From Pseudeuparius sepicola (taxonomy: Eukaryota; Arthropoda; Insecta; Coleoptera; Anthribidae): a stretch of 64,000 nucleotides of DNA. A program made the translations under genes and the position numbers. The notes beneath the pieces were generated by a model. The model was not told where the DNA came from and made no database searches. It saw only the letters and a list, made by a program, of their open reading frames with translations. The stretch lies in contig OY987302.1 of assembly GCA_963920635.1 (NCBI GenBank), forward strand, positions 46,069,500-46,133,499. Reading direction: 5' to 3'. Position 1 is the stretch's first letter, and each line of letters opens with the position of its first letter. Positions 43,987 to 52,945 of the stretch are shown one piece after another.

Positions 43987-45320
43987 TTACCATTGTTACT
44001 GGATCGTTTTCCTTTACACTGAGGACAAGTTGTCTTTGTAAAACCGATCTTACCACAACCATAACATTTAAACTCCTTCTTGGGACGTGGACAATCCTTC
44101 ACTACATGCCCTACGCCGCTACATCTCCAACAACGAGCTTCGCGAGCAACGACTTCCCTAATAACTGGCTTTGTACCCCCAGAATAAGACAAGTCTGGCT
44201 CCAATGTCAAATCTCGGTTGCGCGGTGGCTTAAAAGAATGAATATTCTCTCGAGTTTTTTCTAACTTGCGCCCTAACTCAATTAGTTCAAAAGGTGTCTT
44301 CACTTCAAGTAAAGTAAGTCGTTCCTGGTAAAAAGGTTGAATATTTTTCAATAACACCTGCATTCTAAGCGCTTCAGGTACCGAAGTTGGCATCCTATCA
44401 AATAAGCCAGTCATGACTGCCACATATAAACCAATTGACTCTGTATCACCCTGAGTGCGTGCCAAAATTTGACCCCATAACACATCGGCCGGAGGGACAT
44501 ATTCTTCCTTCATTAACCGAATCAAACTATCCCAGTCTGACGCATAATTTTTAAATAAATTAAAAATTCTGAACGCATCATCGGTAAACAAGTCCCGTGC
44601 AGAAGTAAACAGCTGAGATTTTGACACATTTCGACTTACGCAATAAGCATTAACCTGTTCCAAAAAGGCATTAAAACTTTCGTTAGGCTTTCCGCCAAAT
44701 TTCAAACCCCATTTATAGACAGGTACTGACTTTATCGCAAATGTAGAACTCGAAGTATCAGCGCCACTATCAATATTCGGATTAACAGCCGTAGCTGAAA
44801 CCCTATGAGCAGTATTGGGACTAGAGCTGCCCTGAATTGATAGATTAGTTATGTCAATATCCGCGTGAAAATTAGGATCCGGTGGAACTTCGTCTGAGCT
44901 TGGTGGAACCGTCAACGCCTGAATTTTAGTGGTATACTCTGTTACGCATTTCATTAATGACATAAGCAAATATGATCGTTTAGAAGTATGCTCCTCCTCC
45001 TTACTATCAATGTTCTCATTCCTACCAACAACATGCGCGAATTTTGTTTCTATTTTCCTAACTTGATTAGCAGAACCCGAAAAAACAGCTAAAAGTTCTT
45101 TTATCTCAGTTAATTTACTCTCACAAATGCTAAGTTCTTCCTTAGGATCTAATTCTACCGTCGCATGAACTGATTTTCCCGCTTTTTCTAAAGCCATATA
45201 ACTACGCAAACATTTTCGTAAATCATCGACCTTCAAAGTAGGATCTGAAATTCCTCGAATTTTTAATTCAAATTCTAACTCATCTTTGACCAGACGGTCA
45301 ACATCTAATTTAAACGACAT
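43956..45320 (-). CDS. gag: Gag polyprotein of the Ty3/gypsy element
   Basis: The ATG at 45320 (MSFKLDVDRLVKDE...) gives 454 residues; an in-frame TTG six codons upstream is less likely to be the start. The N-terminal third is a charged SAP-like or coiled region (KVDDLRKCLRSYMALEKAG). The middle (about residues 205-365) is the capsid-type domain, with VYKWGLKFGGKPNESFNAFL. Near the C-terminus lie two zinc-knuckle motifs: CWRCSGVGHVVKDC, a standard CCHC, and CYGCGKIGFTKTTC, where the histidine position holds phenylalanine. A basic asparagine/serine-rich tail follows. The protein would assemble the particle and package element RNA. It ends with TAA at 43956-43958, overlapping the pol frame by about 30 bases in the -1 frame. 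Confidence 0.9.
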   Translation of the reverse strand: MSFKLDVDRLVKDELEFELKIRGISDPTLKVDDLRKCLRSYMALEKAGKSVHATVELDPKEELSICESKLTEIKELLAVFSGSANQVRKIETKFAHVVGRNENIDSKEEEHTSKRSYLLMSLMKCVTEYTTKIQALTVPPSSDEVPPDPNFHADIDITNLSIQGSSSPNTAHRVSATAVNPNIDSGADTSSSTFAIKSVPVYKWGLKFGGKPNESFNAFLEQVNAYCVSRNVSKSQLFTSARDLFTDDAFRIFNLFKNYASDWDSLIRLMKEEYVPPADVLWGQILARTQGDTESIGLYVAVMTGLFDRMPTSVPEALRMQVLLKNIQPFYQERLTLLEVKTPFELIELGRKLEKTRENIHSFKPPRNRDLTLEPDLSYSGGTKPVIREVVAREARCWRCSGVGHVVKDCPRPKKEFKCYGCGKIGFTKTTCPQCKGKRSSNNGKNSENSHREQ

Positions 45321-45669
45321 CTCGACAAAAGAATACAAAATACACGATTATTACTCCAGATAAATCAAGAAAGACATACACAACATAAAGTTTTGACTCA
45401 CCCAGTAGATGGTTTTGCCTTTACCTGCGGTTCAATAGCCTTTCCGTATAAAAATACAAAAAATCCAGTACCTAATAAGTATCCTATACCTATGTACTAT
45501 CTACTAAATTCACAATCTACGTCTTACGTTTTGTTTTTTTTTTTCGCAAAAGGAAATATTCAAGTATACAATCCAAAGTTTAAGCTAATAGCCTGTGATA
45601 TTTTTGTTGGTTTGTTTTTTTTATTTCATCGATAAGAAGTTCCAAGATATTCATGAAATCGAGGCCTTA

Positions 45670-45689
45670 CACGTTGGTCGCCAAAAATC
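45670..45689 (-). other. Primer binding site of the retrotransposon
   Basis: Directly inside the 5' LTR, the minus strand reads GATTTT followed by TGGCGACCAACGTG. TGG plus an acceptor-stem complement is the standard form of a tRNA primer site. The start TGGCGACC resembles sites used by mdg1/412-type elements, but I cannot name the tRNA with certainty. The six bases between LTR and TGG are more than the usual spacing. Confidence 0.6.
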
Positions 45690-47485
45690 TGTAACGGGTT
45701 CACAAGCGCAGAACCGCCGTCACAATTTTCTCCCAGATTTAACTAACTAGAGAGCATGAGTTCTGTACTTTTAGGGGAGGTATTATTTCAAACTAATAGA
45801 TTTCAATAACGATCTTGGACCCCCTTCCTTAATTATCTATTTACACAGCTTTTTTTTACAATATATTACAAAATTTGGGTATAAAGCTCAAGAAGCTTTA
45901 ATAAACCTTATCGGTAAAAAAATTAATCTAACAGCTACTGAGTGCTCTTTTAACACCTATTTGTATTCTTAAATTTTATCAGGATACTTAGCGGTACCGG
46001 TATGTAAGTACAAAAGCGAAGGTTGCCAGCGGTCTCAGCTGACAAAGGCAAGTAGGTACACCTCTGGTATTATATCAGGCAACCTCTAGGTAGGTAGGTA
46101 AGCCCAAAATTACTATTATCCACATTCAAAAACCCTAAAATAGTTCCTTCATTTTAGGAAAAATAAATAAACCATTTAAAAGATTACCTTTCCACAATAA
46201 TAATCCAAGTTTTATTCGAGACACCCTGTTTCACCAGGCAACGGTACTCACGATCTTAATTCTGAAATTAGTACTTATATTGAAAGGAAAAATCTAACCT
46301 ATTTATTACTCACTTGACGGAAAGGGTTTCCAAATAGACAAGGGAGTTGTCGCGCTAACAATAATTATTATTGATACTGAAAATGAAAGCAATTAAGTGC
46401 TATTGGTTGGTAGAAGCACTTCGGCAGTCTAGAAAAAAAAACAACAACAACAACGTCAACTTGAAGAAGTCGTCATTTGAAGGTCAAACTCACCGATACG
46501 TAGTTCGTGAAGTCACATCCCAATTAAGGCGGTTAAACACAACATACGATCGCACTTTACTAGTGCATTTCACTGTGCTATCCGGAAACGTTGTTTAAAA
46601 AAAAATCCTCAAAACGAGTGGAGCCCCAAAATTTCTTCAAACTCCATTAAATTCGAAACAACCACTTCACGAACCAAACGTGCTAGCCGGCGGATTTGGA
46701 GAGAGAGAGCGCAAGCGCCCCAAGAGAGAAGACCTCTGTCGATCGCCAATCAGAACCCATAACTTCCTTGGCCAATCAGCAGAGATATCTAAGTGATGGA
46801 TAAATGACATTTGACAACCCTTCGACATTGACGTTTGACTGTGTCAAAGAACTGACATTTCAAATGCCCACGACAATAACAATTATTTACAACAATAATT
46901 ATTGTGCCAGAGAAAGAACACAAATAACCGAAATTCGCTAATTAAATAGCCCTAAAAAGCCAACAAGGTAAGTACCTATTTATTCGATGTTTTAAATTCC
47001 GATATACCATTCACATATAACCCCGTTGTGATAGTGTTTTCTGGAGTCTTTCCCAATCAAAATTTCTATTATCAACAAGTACAAATCGAAAGAAAATGAG
47101 TGTTAATTTTCTTACAGGAATACTGAACCGGTTACAACAAAAGGATTTCCGAAATTATCAATATAAACTTAGCTATATAAACGTAAATAAACAACCATGA
47201 AGAGGACGAATACTGCAAGATAACTCCCAGAACGAAATAAATAATGAACAACCTCGACAAAACTAAGGTAAGTTTAAATTCGGCAATAAATACACCTACG
47301 ATAACATTATCATTTTATTTCAGGAATTTTTTTTTTGAACATATTTCTACCGAATTATGCGAGGCAGCAGATAACCCGGCGGATTCACCAAAAATAAAAT
47401 TAAAAATACCATGAATTTATTAAAGAGTATTAATGAAATAAAACCTTTTATTGGAAATTTAAGGTGCTTAAATTCACACGTAACA
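45690..47485 (-). repeat. 5' LTR of the retrotransposon (right copy)
   Basis: 1,796 bp and nearly identical to the left copy. As the sense-upstream LTR it should contain the promoter of the element. A 75-codon plus-strand frame (46371-46598) is broken by one base in the other LTR and is not considered a gene. Confidence 0.9.
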
Positions 47486-47495
47486 GTAGGTTTTA

Positions 47496-47971
47496 CAGTC
47501 AAACTCGGTTATAACGAACATCTAAAGGACCGCTAAAACGTTAATTCAGTATGTACGAGTATGGAAAGTCCATAATCGCGGCAAATTTTGCACCTTGAAA
47601 GCTATATTCCACTTTTTTGACCTTTTTGTAAATCAAACAAGTGGCCGCCACACTGTGCTAACATTGATTGGAAGCCAATAAGAAAACTGCGTTTTTGGCA
47701 CAAGGAAACAGACGAAGACTTATACCTAAGTAATATCGGTAGTAACCCTAGAAATTCAGCCGGAAACTATCTGTCAATAGTTCGTTATATCCGAGTTCAA
47801 AGGCCTCTCGAGTTAAAATGCGGTATGTTATAACCGAGTGCTCCTAATATCCGAGTTTGTTATAGTCGAGCAAAATATATTATAGCGACTTTGGACGGGT
47901 ATTTCAAATTCGTTCATTACAATTGAGTGTTCGTTACATCAGGTAATAGCCGTTAAAGCCCAGTTCGACTG
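47496..47971. mobile_element. pogo/Tigger-like MITE, TA-flanked
   Basis: The left end CAGTCAAACTCGGTTATAACG and the right end, inverse of CAGTCGAACTGGGCTTTAACG, pair with a few changes and are flanked by TA (47494-47495 and 47972-47973). The interior has several more GGTTATAAC/TTATATCCGAG-like strings. The CAGTNRAAC...TATAACG terminus is typical of pogo/Tigger elements. No transposase is encoded. Its left end is six bases from the retrotransposon's target duplication. Confidence 0.75.
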
Positions 47972-47973
47972 TA

Positions 47974-48720
47974 CTTGTATAATGAGAATTGAGTGGATAA
48001 AACTAATAGATCATCTCAAATAAACGTTGCTTTCTCACTAATTTTTCAGTAGCCTGGTAGGTTTAACGAAAACAATTCAATTATTTAATTAAAACTCTTT
48101 TCAATAGATTGTGATTCCCGTTATCAAAATTTGTTTACTCAATACTTTCTGCTTGAATACACCTACTATACAAATTTTATTGCGGTGATTATGCCTGTAT
48201 CTATTTCCGAAGTGTTATTAATGTAGTAATTAAACAGAGTGCATTAAATTATTGTTCCACTTAAAGCTGCCATTTAATATTATGGGAAACATTACCACCT
48301 TATAAATTAGTTTGGTATCCATCAAATTGCGAATTTCTTTATGAAAACAACATGAACATGTGCCTCTTATTATATTTTTTATTTTATTATGAATTTGATA
48401 AAAACCAATAAAGAAAAAATCTTAATTTGATTTACGCAGAAGAATCACTTATGATCCTTGTATTAAATTAAACATTTTATTATTTTTTCACGGAGACAAA
48501 TATACTTTCAAATTTAGAATTATATAGTAGGTTTCCAATAGCGGTAAGTTGTTATATTAGATTTAAAACACACTTTACTAGAGAAATTATTTATTTGTAA
48601 CTAGGGGAAACTCTGGCACAGATGAGCACTAAAATGAAAATCAAACTTTTACCGTTCACTTATTATTTAGATTTAATAAAAGATATAAGGGAGATAAGAA
48701 TTATTGGGGGGGTTGGTAAT
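47974..48720. other. Intronic AT-rich DNA
   Basis: No gene or repeat is recognised. The final 80 bases may be a diverged start of the mitochondrial insertion but could not be read as nad5. Confidence 0.4.
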
Positions 48721-48721
48721 T

Positions 48722-49030
48722 ATTGCTGATTGAACAAAAAGAGCACAAATTCTATTTTCTTCTTGATTACCTGCAGCTATAGCAGCACCTACTCCTGTTT
48801 CTTCATTAGTACATTCAAGGACTTTAGTTACTGCAGGGGTATATTTATTAATCCGGTTTAATTTTATATTTTCTAATAATATAATATATATAATATCATT
48901 TTTTCTTTATTTACTATATTTATATCAGGGTTAAGAGCAAATTTTGAATTTGATTTAAAGAAAATTAGGATTGATAATAACAAATTTAGCTTTAGGATAA
49001 TTTAAGTTAGCATTTTTTCATTTATTATAT
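48722..49030 (+). pseudogene. nad5: Nuclear copy of mitochondrial nad5 (NUMT)
   Basis: Read with the invertebrate mitochondrial code (TGA = Trp, ATA = Met, AGA/AGG = Ser), 48731-48855 gives WTKSAQILFSSWLPAAMAA, then [20 protein letters not shown] and LIRFN. This is the highly conserved core of NADH dehydrogenase subunit 5 (complex I, inner mitochondrial membrane), with a Pro to Leu change before FSSWLP. A second block from about 48911 gives LTMFMSGLSANFEFDLKK, and a third near 49000-49025 resembles the following LAFFHLL. Small deletions and frame breaks separate the blocks. In the nuclear code the same frame has TGA stops, so no protein is made. It lies in the last scratch intron, on the gene's strand. 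Confidence 0.93.
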
Positions 49031-50392
49031 ATTGTAAATACGCCAGTCAACACTTTTACGAATATTGGGTTAAAATAAATAATCACAGGCTCGATAAATA
49101 TAACCAGGCCTAACCAGAAGTCTCTTCATTGCAATTTCGGTGAATTTAACGTTTAGTATTTACTATAATATTGTTTCCCTATCATGTCTTTGCTCGAATA
49201 TTGTTCAATGCATTTTTTATGCATTTAGCAATTATTGGTTAACGGTAATAGTAGTAACATTCAGGAACTCAGTTCTGTGATGTTAAATTTTTGTGATACG
49301 CAAATAATTATTTTTGTTAAGTACCTACAATGAAGATTTCAGGACGAATCATTCATGTTGAATAGCAGATGAGTCCTGAAAAACTTCATTTAGGTACGTG
49401 TGGCAAACACTATTTTTTTGTCATACGTTCCCAAAATTTTGTTATACGCTTTTTACAGTTCTTTAGAACGCTTAAATTTGCATATTTTCCATAATTTTTG
49501 AAATCATGATGTTCGAAAAAGTTGGCTTAGAAATTGATATCGTAGCAACAAGTTTGTTTATTTGATAATTTTGTCATGTTATTCATTCGTTTAGGGACTA
49601 GGTCGAAAAAGAAGCATTTTACGGACTTAAATGAGTCCGTAAAATAGCTATTTTTGGGAGCGTATGACAAAAATAGGTTATTGGACGAGAACACGCTTCG
49701 ACGTTAAAAATAAAGCCTACCCTACTCGCGAGATAAGACCATTACTTTTTCGGTTTGCGCCACACACTTTACGGTCTCGTGGTGCAGAATATCCGAATGA
49801 GTAATAGCTGTTATCTATCATAAGTGTTGCAGATCAAGCATTCTGTTAAACACCAGTTGAGGATGTTGTTTGAAAATAAAAGAAATAGGTTGTAATTTTT
49901 GACAGTGAAAAATAAATAAAACATGTCAGAAATATTATAGTAACAAAATTCTCAATAAATTTTGAGTAAGTTTCAATGGAACAATGTTTTTCGTTGAATA
50001 ATGTATAGATAACATTTTCTAACATTTTTAGAATTTACAAGTAAAATACAATAGGTGTATCTGAATAAAACCGATCTAAAATATATATTATGTAATGGTA
50101 GATATTCACTGATGAAAAATAATTATTAATTAAGACGCACTAACTTGAGGTTCGTATTACGAAATCCTTCCAAAGATTATCCGTTCTTCTATAGGTAACC
50201 ATATATGAGCTGCATAGGGGTATGTATATATCCAGAACTTCTTATGTTCATATTTCGATTGTTACAAAAGCTCCCTTAAGTTTAAAGCATACTGTATGAT
50301 TGCGAAATTGTACATCAAAGTTGACGATATGCTACTGACGCGACAAACTTTCAATATATTTTCCGCTATCACTCCTTTCTCACTTGTTCCAG
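49031..50392 (+). other. Scratch intron, right end, with two small hairpins
   Basis: Two hairpin-forming pieces are visible: GTACCTACAATGAAG (49320) with its inverse near 49396, and TTTTTGTCATACG (about 49416) with CGTATGACAAAAATA (about 49661). AATGAGTCCGTAAAAT near 49630 echoes CGGACTTA beside it. They may be MITE remnants. The intron ends at the acceptor CACTTGTTCCAG (50392). Confidence 0.5.
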
Positions 50393-50986
50393 AAGTTCTA
50401 CAAGGTGGTCGACGAGGAGTCCACCGACGACCCGGACGCCATCACCATCACCACCGCCGAGGACGCGTCCCGCGCCACGCGCTACGTGTGCAGCGAGTGC
50501 GGGAAGCAGTACGCCACGTCCAGCAACCTCTCCAGGCACAAGCAGACCCACCGCAGCCTCGACAGCCAGTCGGCCAAGAAGTGCATGACGTGCGGCAAGG
50601 CGTACGTCAGCATGCCCGCGCTGGCCATGCACCTGCTCACCCACAAGCTCAACCACAAGTGCGGCGTGTGCGGCAAGCAGTTCTCGCGGCCGTGGCTGCT
50701 CCAGGGCCACCTGCGCTCGCACACCGGCGAGAAGCCGTACGGGTGCGCGCACTGCGGCAAGGCCTTCGCGGACAGGTCGAACTTGCGCGCGCACATGCAG
50801 ACGCACTCGGGCGAGAAACAGTTCAAGTGCAGGAAGTGCTTCAAGACGTTCGCGTTGAAGTCGTACCTGAACAAGCACCTGGAGTCGTCGTGTACCGTGT
50901 CGGAGTGGAGGTTGAAGTGCTACAGGAAGACGACGAGTAGCGTGCAGACGCAGACGTCGCCGTCGCAAACTATCACGGTGGATTAA
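50393..50986 (+). CDS. scrt: Scratch-family transcription factor, last exon with five zinc fingers
   Basis: The exon starts after CACTTGTTCCAG in phase 0 and encodes 197 residues to TAA at 50984-50986. After [20 protein letters not shown] come five fingers: [20 protein letters not shown] (C2H2), [60 protein letters not shown] and a last [20 protein letters not shown] ending ESSC (C2HC). The finger sequences, spacing and TGEKPYGC linker are those of Scratch, a Snail-superfamily nuclear repressor that binds E-box DNA and acts in neural cell fate. The order [20 protein letters not shown] separates Scratch from Snail and Escargot. The exon is strongly GC-rich, so long shadow frames exist on both strands (214, 199 and 130 codons); only this frame joins the upstream exons. 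Confidence 0.95.
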   Translation, partial: KFYKVVDEESTDDPDAITITTAEDASRATRYVCSECGKQYATSSNLSRHKQTHRSLDSQSAKKCMTCGKAYVSMPALAMHLLTHKLNHKCGVCGKQFSRPWLLQGHLRSHTGEKPYGCAHCGKAFADRSNLRAHMQTHSGEKQFKCRKCFKTFALKSYLNKHLESSCTVSEWRLKCYRKTTSSVQTQTSPSQTITVD

Positions 50987-51540
50987 GTTGGCGGTGAGAA
51001 AGGTTTGGGAGTGTCTGATGGATATTTTTTCTATGTCTGCGCGGGCCTTCTTCCCGATGGAAGAGGAGTTCTACTTTCGTGTTGTAAAAAAAACTGTTAC
51101 AAAAAAAACTTATTTGTTATGTTCGTGCAATTAGTGCAATGTGTCTACAGTTCTAAATGCGTACTGCTGGTTCCTTCACTACTTTATAAGAATAACAATT
51201 ACATTTCAAAAGAAATTACCTTTCCAAAGACGGATTAATTTCATGTTAATTCTTATTACATATCTTACTAATATTAATTCTTTTAATTTCGCTTCTAGCT
51301 CAAAACAAATAGGTAACATATCAAATCAACAATAAGCGTTTAAATTACGCTTTATTTTATGAAATCGTTTAAATTATTATGGCTCAAGATATAAATGGTA
51401 CTTTTATCTTCATCGCCAAAATAGAGTTCCTAATGTGTGAACTAATATAAAATTATTTTTAGAAATAATACAAATAATATTCAAAAAGAGATCCTGGAAA
51501 TCTGGAATTCCCTTTAATCGCTTTAATTGAGCATCCTCTC
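50987..51540 (+). other. Presumed scratch 3' untranslated region
   Basis: AT-rich sequence follows the stop codon. I see no AATAAA within the first 550 bases; TATAAA variants occur near 51390 and 51447. The true 3' end is unknown. Confidence 0.4.
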
Positions 51541-51764
51541 AAGTCGCCGCTAGCCGCCATATTGACAAAATGGCGCCGAAATTAAGATTTTCACGAATAT
51601 CTCCTAAAATATCACCATTTGGAAGAAATTAAAGTATAAAATATTAATCCCATTAAATTCTCCACAAAAAAGCTGATTAGAACTTTTTACCTAAAGTTAA
51701 CAGTTTCGGAGATAAGGACGTGCTAGGAACTATACTTTTTTTAAATCCGCCTTAAAAAGCCTCA

Positions 51765-52100
51765 AAACTGTCGTTAAAAGCTCAGAAACTAGCACTAAAG
51801 CAAGCCATTAGTCTACGATATTTTCAATAAGCGAATTGTTACGCAATTTTTCAATATAAAGTATTTTGGTCGGTTTGAACAACAAAAATAGTTTCGCTAT
51901 CGACAGCAAGAGAGTGGATAGACAAGAATTATTGCTGCCAAGTATTCGCCGTACAGTATCCTACTCGATCTAAGTAGAGCAACAATAACAACAACAGATA
52001 ATAGAAGAAAAGCAATGGCGCGCGCGGTCGCCTCGTGGATGGGTTACCTTTTTTAATTATTTTACCTAATAAAACTTCTTTCTTGCCCGATTTTGTGGCC
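51765..52100. repeat. Dispersed repeat, second copy (also 12025-12485)
   Basis: Same order of shared strings as at 12025-12485, including TTAAAAGCTCAGAAA, TTTTCAATAAG and CCTAATAAAACTT. Orientation is the same. No coding domain is recognised. Confidence 0.6.
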
Positions 52101-52289
52101 CTCGGCACTGAAGTTTATAACTCACGTGGTTCATTTGTCTCGGCCTTAGAACTCTCGGCAGCTAAATTCCAAATTCGTTATTAAAAGTTGACTTGGTACA
52201 CAAATAAAATTTTGAAAGTATGAACTAGAGGGTTTTTACTTTCAAAATCTACTAATTTCGATACAATAAGCACTCTAATAGTTTAATCT

Positions 52290-52360
52290 TATATCATTGA
52301 GTAAAGGATATATGTTATATACCCTATATAAATATATATCCTTTACTCAATGCTTATATA
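52290..52360. repeat. Short perfect hairpin
   Basis: CATTGAGTAAAGGATATAT at about 52295 pairs with ATATATCCTTTACTCAATG at about 52334, with an AT-rich loop. Confidence 0.7.
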
Positions 52361-52367
52361 TTATATA

Positions 52368-52945
52368 CAGTGTGTTCCCGAATAGATGAAACGGCTCTTG
52401 TAAAATACAAAGCTTTTGGCGATCAGCCCTGCTTGGTTTGAAAGTAATTTGCGATATAATTTTTAGTTTCGAAAAATCAAGTATGCCTTCGATATTTCGA
52501 AAAAACTGATTTTTTACACCAGTAAAGTGCCTTTTTTATAGGAGTTACGGCAAATATTATTAAGAAAAGTTGTTCAGAATGAAAAACTGAGTAGGTAACT
52601 GTACAGAATTTTAAAATACCAGGCCTACTTTGATTTATTGCTCTTTTTTACTAGAAAATTGGGAAAATACCATTTTGTTATAAGGAAAAATGGTCAAGAA
52701 TGCAAAAATGAATAAGACAGCAAAATTTAAAAGCAAAGGGGCACTTTTCCCCTAGTTTTTTAGTAAACAGCGAAAATCAAAGTAGGCTTAGGATTTTAAA
52801 ATTGTGTACACTTACTCAGTTTTTCATTTTGAACAACATTTCTTGATAACATTTTGCCGTAACTCCGATGAGAAGGGCACTTTACTAATGTGAATTATCC
52901 AAGGCATACTTGTTTTTTCAAAACTAAAATGGTGTCACATGTAAA
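52368..52945. mobile_element. Palindromic element K, right end missing
   Basis: The left end CAGTGTGTTCCCG follows TA. The arms pair from about 52450 to 52690 and 52700 to 52945 (GTTTCGAAAAATCAAGTATG with its inverse; CAAAGTAGGCTTAGGATTTT with the inverse of AAAATACCAGGCCTACTTTG). The outermost 80 bases have no partner on the right, so that end is deleted or replaced. Confidence 0.6.

Larger units (their letters stand above)
38933..47485 (-). mobile_element. Complete Ty3/gypsy LTR retrotransposon, recently inserted
   Basis: The element is 8.55 kb, on the minus strand relative to scratch, inside the 13.2-kb intron. Both LTRs begin TGTAACGG and end TAACA in plus-strand reading, and the flanks are identical 4-bp target duplications GTAG (38929-38932 and 47486-47489). 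The LTRs (1,783 and 1,796 bp) differ by about four substitutions, two single-base homopolymer changes and one short block, so insertion is recent. Order in the sense direction: LTR, primer binding site, gag, pol (protease, reverse transcriptase, RNase H, integrase), purine-rich tract, LTR. No envelope gene is present. All visible domains are unbroken. Confidence 0.95.

Noticed and set aside
46371..46598. 75-codon plus-strand frame in the LTR
   Set aside because: The other LTR copy has a one-base change in an A run that breaks it, and no domain is seen.
38933..47485. Envelope gene of an endogenous retrovirus
   Set aside because: No open frame remains between pol and the 3' LTR, so the element is a retrotransposon without envelope.
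50296..50968. Long frames of 214 (plus) and 199 (minus) codons over the zinc-finger exon
   Set aside because: They are shadows of the GC-rich finger exon: arginine- and histidine-rich, without domains and without joining the upstream exons.
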